This document shows positions 1-4,839 of a stretch of 6,692 bases of DNA, in pieces. The notes beneath the pieces are model-generated. The model saw only the letters and a program-made list of their open reading frames with translations. It made no database searches and had not been told where the DNA came from. Numbering within the stretch: the stretch's first letter is position 1; every line of letters starts with the position of its first letter. The position numbers and the translations under genes were made by a program. The DNA comes from Desulfobacterales bacterium (GTDB lineage Bacteria; Desulfobacterota; Desulfobacteria; Desulfobacterales; Desulfobacteraceae), in assembly GCA_022361315.1 (NCBI GenBank), contig JAKSBB010000834.1, positions 1 to 6,692 on the forward strand, read 5' to 3'.

Positions 1-2703
1 ACCAAAATTCTCTTAACCACCCTGCCGCTTGTTTTTTTCTTTCTTGTGGCCACGGTGGGAACCACCTATTACTTTTCCAGATCCGCCCTGCTTGATCTCG
101 GAGAAACCTGGCTGGACACCCGGCTGCACATGGCCGAAGACGTGGTCACAGCCCAGGACAGCATGCTCCACGAATACGGACTGGAAAAAATACCGGCGAG
201 TATTGCCAAGGCCAAGCTGGATGCCATGGCCCTGATCCGGGACATTGAGGTGGGAGAGCAGGGGTATATATTCGCGGTGGACCAGCATGGTATCATTGTG
301 TTCCATCCCAACAAATACCTGGTGGATACGGATGTCAGCACAGATGAGTGGTTTAGAGCCATGACCAACGACGGGGGCAGGCTGGTGCTTGACATCGGTG
401 ACGAAATCAGCCTGGCCCGATTTGCCTACTTCAGCCCCTGGCAATGGTATATCCTGGCGGTGGACCCCATGACCGAAGTATACGGGGTCTCCCAGCGAAT
501 GAAGCCTTATCTGTATTCTCTGGGTGTGATCGCCGCTGTCATCATTTCCCTGGCATTGATGGTGCTCACCCGGAGGCTGACCCGCCCCCTCAAGTTGCTG
601 GTCCAGCGGGCCGAGGAAATCGGCGGTGGTAACCTTGACACCCGCATAGACATTGCCTCCAATGATGAATTCGGCCATCTGGCAAAGGGGTTTAATCAGA
701 TGGCTGCCGAACTCAAGCAAACCATGACGACCTTGTCACACCGGGAAGAGCACTTCAGGGCCCTGATCGAAAACGGCAGTGACATGATCTGGATACTGGA
801 CCGGGAAGGGAATTTCCAGTATGTCAGCCCCTCCACCCAGCGGATACTGGGGTATACCTCCGAGACCCTGCTGGGAAAAAGCGCGTTTGATTATGTGCAC
901 CCCGAAGACCGGACAGCTGTATACAAACGGTTTGAAATGCGGGTGCAGGCCATGGTGGCAGCCCAACCTACGGCCCACCGGTTCAGGCACGAACAGGGAT
1001 ATTGGTGTATCCTGGAGTCCATCAGCCAGAACCTGCTGGATCACCCGGCCGTATCCGGCATGGTCATCAACTCCAGAAATATCACCAAGCGTAAACAGGC
1101 GGAAAAAGCCCTGAAGCAGTCCTACCAGGAACTGGAACACCGGGTGGAAGAAAGAACCCGGGAACTCACCGCCCTGAACAAGGCACTAAATAACGAGATC
1201 CTTATCCGCAAGCAGAAGGAAAAGGAATTGGAGCGGGCCAACCAGGCAAAGAGTGACTTTCTTGCCAATGTCAGCCATGAAATCAGAACCCCCCTCAATT
1301 CAGTCATCGGTTTCAGTGAACTCCTGAATACCATGACACAGGACCGGCAACAGGCCGCCTATCTCTCCGCCATTTCCACGGCCGGTAAAAGCCTTCTCGA
1401 ACTCATCAACGATATCCTGGACCTGTCCAAAATGGAGGCGGGCAAGTTGAAAATTGCCAGGGAACCCGTGGCTGTCAGCAACCTCTTCCAGGAGGTTTAT
1501 CAATTGTTCAACGTGAAGGCCCGGGAAAAAGGCCTTGATTTCTCAGTCCATCTGCCCCCGGACCTGCCGGATTCCCTTCTTCTGGATAAAACGCGTATCA
1601 AACAGGTGCTCACCAACCTCACGGACAACGCGCTAAAATTCACCGAAAAGGGAAGTGTGATCCTCAGGGTGGAAACATTGCGCCCGAAAAAGCAGACCAA
1701 TACCCTGGGGCTTGAAATCTCGGTTCAGGACACCGGCATCGGTATCCCGGAAGAAAAACAGGCACTTGTATTTGACTCATTCGAGCAGGAAAATGCCGGT
1801 ACCAGCCGCAAATTCGGCGGCACAGGCCTTGGTCTGGCCATATCCAGACAATTGGTTTCCCTGATGGGCGGCAAGATTACCGTCACCACCTCTCCGGGGC
1901 AGGGCAGCCTGTTTACCGTCCATCTCCCCGATGTCAGTATCAACACCACACCGGTGCCGGACCAGGCCCAGCAACATCTTGAGATCAGCAATGTCAGTTT
2001 CGACAGAGGCCGGGTTCTGGTGGTGGACGACCGGGAGGATATCCGGTTTATGGTGAGGGAAATTCTGGAGAAAACCGGACTGGAGGTCATTGAAGCCGAA
2101 ACCGGAGAGGATGGCATCCAACTGGCCCGTACCAGACAACCGGACCTGATATTCATGGATATTAAACTGCCGGGTATCAACGGCCATGTGGCAGCGGCCC
2201 GCCTGACGGCGGATGAAACCACCCGGCAAATTCCCATCTGCCTGATGACGGCTTCCGTGAATCAGTCCACCCGGGAAGATCTCTCCGAATCCGGGTTTGC
2301 CTGTGCACTGATTAAGCCCATCGTTATTTCGGACCTGCTACAGGTGCTGGTGCGTTTTCTGCCCCACTCCCACATCACGACCACCGAAACGATTCGGGAT
2401 ACAGGATTTTCAGATGTAAATACCGGGCTGGCCCAGCTTCTCACAGGTGAGATCTCGCCGGAAATGGAACCCCGGCTGCGGCAGGAAATTTTTCCCCTTC
2501 TACCTGAAATTCAGGAGGGAATGCGCATGTCGGAAATCCGGGCCTTTGCCATCCGGCTCCAGGACATCGGAAAGGACTACGGTGCCGGGGGGATTGAAGC
2601 ATTCGGCCAAACCCTGCTGCTTCAGGCAGACACCTTTGACGTTGAAAAAATCACCCAGAGTCTGAAATTAATTGCTGAAGTGCTGAACCGGCTGAAAGCC
2701 TGA
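1..2703 (+). CDS. Hybrid sensor histidine kinase (Cache-HAMP-PAS-HisKA-HATPase-REC), 5' truncated by window edge
   Basis: The frame is open from base 1, and 900 residues are visible. A GTG at 46 is an internal Val inside the first membrane helix, so the true start lies upstream of the window. Domains, by visible residue: membrane helix ~4-24; extracytoplasmic Cache-like sensor ~25-160 (GYIFAVD 88-94, FHPN 101-104, W147/W149); second membrane helix ~170-190; HAMP ~190-242; PAS ~248-362; coiled coil ~363-418 containing RVEERTREL; HisKA with SHEIRTP (phosphoacceptor His426); HATPase_c with N-box Asn543, DTGIGIP 577-583 and GGTGLGL 606-612; receiver ~670-788 with D676/D677, phospho-Asp720 in MDIKLPG and Lys772. 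All catalytic residues are present, so it should autophosphorylate and pass phosphate to its own receiver. The C-terminal ~100 residues are helical, in the usual place of an HPt domain, but contain no candidate His. The Cache domain suggests small-molecule sensing; the ligand is unknown. No output partner is adjacent. Confidence 0.95.
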   Translation, partial: TKILLTTLPLVFFFLVATVGTTYYFSRSALLDLGETWLDTRLHMAEDVVTAQDSMLHEYGLEKIPASIAKAKLDAMALIRDIEVGEQGYIFAVDQHGIIVFHPNKYLVDTDVSTDEWFRAMTNDGGRLVLDIGDEISLARFAYFSPWQWYILAVDPMTEVYGVSQRMKPYLYSLGVIAAVIISLALMVLTRRLTRPLKLLVQRAEEIGGGNLDTRIDIASNDEFGHLAKGFNQMAAELKQTMTTLSHREEHFRALIENGSDMIWILDREGNFQYVSPSTQRILGYTSETLLGKSAFDYVHPEDRTAVYKRFEMRVQAMVAAQPTAHRFRHEQGYWCILESISQNLLDHPAVSGMVINSRNITKRKQAEKALKQSYQELEHRVEERTRELTALNKALNNEILIRKQKEKELERANQAKSDFLANVSHEIRTPLNSVIGFSELLNTMTQDRQQAAYLSAISTAGKSLLELINDILDLSKMEAGKLKIAREPVAVSNLFQEVYQLFNVKAREKGLDFSVHLPPDLPDSLLLDKTRIKQVLTNLTDNALKFTEKGSVILRVETLRPKKQTNTLGLEISVQDTGIGIPEEKQALVFDSFEQENAGTSRKFGGTGLGLAISRQLVSLMGGKITVTTSPGQGSLFTVHLPDVSINTTPVPDQAQQHLEISNVSFDRGRVLVVDDREDIRFMVREILEKTGLEVIEAETGEDGIQLARTRQPDLIFMDIKLPGINGHVAAARLTADETTRQIPICLMTASVNQSTREDLSESGFACALIKPIVISDLLQVLVRFLPHSHITTTETIRDTGFSDVNTGLAQLLTGEISPEMEPRLRQEIFPLLPEIQEGMRMSEIRAFAIRLQDIGKDYGAGGIEAFGQTLLLQADTFDVEKITQSLKLIAEVLNRLKA

Positions 2704-2735
2704 TATCATTCCAACCGAAGTCCCAGACCAACGTT

Positions 2736-3461
2736 TCAGGGAAGTTCTTTTTTTGGGGCGATAAAGGTCCTCAACCACCCCCAGAGCGTATTGCCGTCCA
2801 GAAATTCTTTTTCAGATGCATCCAGCACCTGATTCATCTTCTCCGTATCGGCATACCGGTCCTTCCGGGTGATCATTTCCTTTTCCGGATCAAGTTCCCG
2901 CACGATCCGTGCCGGGTTACCGGCGGCAATGACATTGGGGGGGATATCGGAGGTCACCACGGAACCCGCACCGATGATGCTGTTTCTGCCGATGGTCACC
3001 CCCTTACAGACAATGGCGGAATCCCCCACCCAGACATTTTCCTCCAGTACCACCCGGGATACCTCGGTGGGGGGCAGCGAGCGGTCATAAATGCCGTGCC
3101 AGTCGGAATCCGTCACATAGGCGTGGCTGGCCAGCATGCAGGAATCGCCGATGGTGATGCTGTTGGCCGCAGAAATCCTCACCCCCGGCGAAATGAGCAC
3201 ATGGTCCCCGATCCGGATACCGTCGATATCCTTCTTCTCAGACCAGACGGTCAGCCGGGTCCGTTTATCTGCACACCCCAGCAGGGTGATATGGCTGCCG
3301 ATGGAAATAGGCCCGCCAAAGAGTTCGATGTGCCAGGGTTTGACAATATAGGGGTGGGGGCCCAGGGCAGCCAGCTGCGGTTCCGTGTAGTTTCGCACGT
3401 AGAAAGCCAGAAACCTGTACCAGGCTTTTTTGATATAATATGGTCGTTTATCGCGGATCAC
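2736..3461 (-). CDS. Hexapeptide-repeat (left-handed beta-helix) acyltransferase, maltose/galactoside O-acetyltransferase-like
   Basis: This 241-residue protein carries imperfect hexapeptide repeats over residues ~80-186 (IRIGDH, ITIGDS, VWVGDS, VTIGRN, SIIGAG), the signature of the trimeric left-handed beta-helix fold. It closes with GNPARIVREL (181-190), typical of the MAT/NodL/GAT O-acetyltransferase group. His122 in TDSDWHGIYDR sits where the catalytic His of that group is found. Residues 1-75 form a basic, aromatic-rich extension and 190-241 a helical tail. By family, it should transfer an acetyl or other acyl group from acyl-CoA to a hydroxyl of a sugar or glycolipid; the acceptor is unknown. 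The start is a GTG at 3461, chosen because AAAGGA lies 8 nt upstream. It follows the toroid gene by 19 bp on the same strand, suggesting co-transcription. Its stop lies 32 bp from that of the convergent kinase, with no clear terminator hairpin between them. No signal peptide is visible, so it is probably cytoplasmic. Confidence 0.9.
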   Translation of the reverse strand: MIRDKRPYYIKKAWYRFLAFYVRNYTEPQLAALGPHPYIVKPWHIELFGGPISIGSHITLLGCADKRTRLTVWSEKKDIDGIRIGDHVLISPGVRISAANSITIGDSCMLASHAYVTDSDWHGIYDRSLPPTEVSRVVLEENVWVGDSAIVCKGVTIGRNSIIGAGSVVTSDIPPNVIAAGNPARIVRELDPEKEMITRKDRYADTEKMNQVLDASEKEFLDGNTLWGWLRTFIAPKKELP

Positions 3462-3469
3462 CGGACTTA

Positions 3470-3475
3470 TCCTTT
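3470..3475 (-). promoter_or_regulatory. Ribosome binding site of the acyltransferase gene
   Basis: AAAGGA (within GGGAAAGGAT on the minus strand) stands 8 nt before the GTG at 3461. It supports this non-ATG start and lies entirely in the 19-bp gap after the stop of the toroid gene, consistent with a two-gene operon. Confidence 0.65.
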
Positions 3476-3480
3476 CCCAA

Positions 3481-4521
3481 CTATCCTTTGTAGGTCCAGC
3501 CGTCCCAGTTATCGTGATTAAACAGCCCGGAAGCCTTTGTCAGCCCGTAAAGTGCATCCGCCGCCATCAGGGCCACGGCGTTGGTCCAGGAGATCTTCTC
3601 TTCCGGCCAGATAACAATATCCGGATAGGTATACCCGCACCAGAAGGTATTGTCAGGATACACCCGGTTCTGAATCCATGAGAAAACCATCTTGGCCTCC
3701 TGGCGGCGTCCCATACCGTGGAGGGCCAGAACCAATTCGCTGGTTTCCGCAATGGTAACCCAGGGCTCGTCGGATACACAACGGCATCCCTGATCCTTTA
3801 TCACGTATTTATTCCAGTATTTATCGATCCTGGCAGCGGCCTTTTTCCCCCGCAGTGCCCCGCTCAGGATGGGATAAAACCAATACATGGAAAATCTGGA
3901 CTTGGAAACATTATAGGTATGAATGTTTTCCTGGATGGATGTTTCCAGGCGAATCAGGGCATCTTCCCAGGCGGGTCGTTTCTCTTCCAGGATGCCGGCT
4001 ATGGCCAGTCCGCATTTCAGACTCATGAAGATGGAGGAAGACCCGGCCAGCAGGGACATGGGATCCGTCTTCCCCTCAGGGCTTTTGGCCCAGTAAATCT
4101 CACCGGAGGATGTCTGGAGGCCCAGGGCGAATTCAACGCCGCGTACGGCACAGGGCCAGTACCGTTTCAATTCCTCCCGGTCCCCTTTAATGAGGTATTG
4201 GTGAAACAGGCCCACGGTGAGGTAGCAGGCCATATGAGATTCGGAGGTTCGGTCCTCGGGGGTGCCGTTCATGTAGGATGAAAACCATGCCCCGTCCGGA
4301 TTCTGCATGCCTGCCAGCCAGTCAAGTGCAGCCGTGGCTTCTTTATAATATCCCGCGACATTCAATCCCATCACCGACTCCACCAGATCCCAGGGATCGG
4401 TTTTCCCATCGGTGTGCCAGGGGATATCTCCGTTTTTACGCTGAAGTCCGGCAATCCCCTTTGCAACTGAGTCTATGTTCAGGGGCGACTCTTCTGATAT
4501 ATTTACGGGTGTCCGGTGCAT
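3481..4521 (-). CDS. Alpha/alpha-toroid protein with QW-like motifs (prenyltransferase/squalene-cyclase-like fold), function unknown
   Basis: This 346-residue protein has no signal peptide or membrane segment. Trp-rich amphipathic helical repeats point to an (alpha/alpha)6 toroid. Residues 67-79 (ALDWLAG then MQNPDGAW) match the QW motif of squalene/hopene cyclases, with Q73, G77 and W79. Similar Q-x-G-x-W-like turns occur at 25-35 and 134-144. The two latter segments are an internal duplication: each reads GLQ...G-[DE]-I-x-W and then GKTDP (39-43 and 150-154). The cyclase catalytic DxDD motif is absent, so the automatic label 'prenyltransferase' should be treated as a fold name only. Conserved-looking acidic/aromatic clusters (DPWDLVES, DEPWVTIAETSE) would equally suit a glycan-binding or glycoside-hydrolase-like toroid. 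The ATG at 4521 is preceded by a weak AGAGAG at a 5-nt distance. It is followed after 19 bp by the acyltransferase, so a role in making or decorating a glycan or lipid is inferred. The substrate is not known. Confidence 0.85.
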   Translation of the reverse strand: MHRTPVNISEESPLNIDSVAKGIAGLQRKNGDIPWHTDGKTDPWDLVESVMGLNVAGYYKEATAALDWLAGMQNPDGAWFSSYMNGTPEDRTSESHMACYLTVGLFHQYLIKGDREELKRYWPCAVRGVEFALGLQTSSGEIYWAKSPEGKTDPMSLLAGSSSIFMSLKCGLAIAGILEEKRPAWEDALIRLETSIQENIHTYNVSKSRFSMYWFYPILSGALRGKKAAARIDKYWNKYVIKDQGCRCVSDEPWVTIAETSELVLALHGMGRRQEAKMVFSWIQNRVYPDNTFWCGYTYPDIVIWPEEKISWTNAVALMAADALYGLTKASGLFNHDNWDGWTYKG

Positions 4522-4548
4522 TTAATCTCTCTTATATATTGTAAATCC

Positions 4549-4575
4549 TTTATAAAGACGAGCTCACAGTACCAA
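4549..4575 (-). promoter_or_regulatory. Weak candidate promoter for the toroid/acyltransferase operon
   Basis: On the minus strand TTGGTA (4575-4570) and TATAAA (4554-4549) are 15 bp apart, which is short for sigma-70. Transcription would start near 4542, about 20 nt before the ATG at 4521. The -35 box matches consensus at only 4 of 6 positions, so this is tentative. Confidence 0.25.
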
Positions 4576-4613
4576 ACCTGTTTTTATTTTACAAGAATCT
4601 TAACAATTTATTC

Positions 4614-4629
4614 ATGAATGATAATTCAC
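4614..4629. promoter_or_regulatory. Second, degenerate copy of the palindromic operator
   Basis: ATGAATGATAATTCAC matches the perfect palindrome at 4788-4803 at 13 of 16 positions and keeps the TGAAT...ATTCA arms. It lies 174 bp from that site, measured start to start, and roughly 70 bp upstream of the tentative start for the toroid operon. It also overlaps a separate 10-bp palindrome, ATTCATGAAT (4610-4619). It could be an auxiliary operator for looping or a control site for the divergent operon. In AT-rich DNA a chance match is possible. Confidence 0.4.
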
Positions 4630-4754
4630 CCTTGTATTTTTTTAACCCACACCTGTTACATGAAACCCCATGTTCCACGAAACTGCAAAACAACTAATTG
4701 AAATTGATTAATATTTTTTTACAATTTATGGACAGGCATCAAAAATATTTTTCC

Positions 4755-4782
4755 TTGACAATCCTTATTAATATCTGCTAAT
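4755..4782 (+). promoter_or_regulatory. Sigma-70-type promoter of the beta-oxidation gene
   Basis: A perfect -35 TTGACA (4755-4760) is followed by a 16-bp spacer and a -10-like GCTAAT (4777-4782, 4 of 6 matches). Transcription would begin near 4789-4790, giving a ~50-nt leader to the ATG at 4840. The imperfect -10 box and 16-bp spacing are compatible with a regulated promoter. Confidence 0.6.
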
Positions 4783-4787
4783 CAAAA

Positions 4788-4803
4788 ATGAATGGTCATT
4801 CAT
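4788..4803. promoter_or_regulatory. Perfect 7-2-7 palindrome, candidate TetR-family (FadR-like) operator
   Basis: ATGAATG-GT-CATTCAT is an exact inverted repeat, positioned on the predicted transcription start of the beta-oxidation gene, six bases after the -10 box. Its TGAATG...CATTCA arms resemble the operator of Bacillus subtilis FadR (TGAATGA...TCATTCA), a TetR-family repressor released by long-chain acyl-CoA. Binding here would block RNA polymerase. The regulator gene is not in the window, so its identity is inferred. Confidence 0.6.
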
Positions 4804-4828
4804 AATACTGAATATATACCCGAACATT

Positions 4829-4834
4829 AGGAGG
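4829..4834 (+). promoter_or_regulatory. Consensus ribosome binding site of the beta-oxidation gene
   Basis: A full AGGAGG lies 5 nt before the ATG at 4840 and fixes this start. It is much stronger than the sites of the divergent operon, consistent with high expression of this enzyme. Confidence 0.85.
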
Positions 4835-4839
4835 AAATC

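Larger units (their letters stand above)
4522..4839. other. Divergent AT-rich intergenic control region
   Basis: These 318 bp separate the divergent toroid and beta-oxidation genes. I see no credible ORF or RNA gene. The region is much richer in A and T than the flanking genes, with runs such as TTTTTATTTT near 4581 and ATATTTTTTTACAATTT near 4711. It holds the forward promoter, two related palindromes (listed separately), a 10-bp palindrome CTTTATAAAG at 4548-4557 near the toroid gene, and a short inverted repeat ACATG-N6-CATGT at 4658-4673 of unknown meaning. Confidence 0.8.

Noticed and set aside
46..48. GTG as the start of the hybrid kinase
   Set aside because: The frame is open upstream to base 1 and encodes the first half of a membrane helix, so a start here would cut the helix. 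The gene more likely begins outside the window.
13..720. A 235-codon minus-strand open frame opposite the kinase sensor region
   Set aside because: The plus strand carries clear Cache, membrane and HAMP segments; the minus frame shows no domain or ribosome binding site.
4560..4580. Possible sigma-54 promoter on the minus strand (TTGGTACTGTGAGCTC)
   Set aside because: The GG-to-GC distance is 8 bp instead of the required 10.
4658..4673. ACATG-N6-CATGT inverted repeat with nearby GAAAC, considered as a PsrA-like site
   Set aside because: The arms are only 5 bp and the GAAAC...GTTCC spacing and match are poor against the PsrA pattern, so I only mention it in the intergenic entry.
4701..4727. 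AAATTG...CAATTT inverted repeat, considered as a terminator or operator
   Set aside because: The 6-bp AT-rich arms with a 15-bp loop would be unstable and are expected by chance in such AT-rich DNA.
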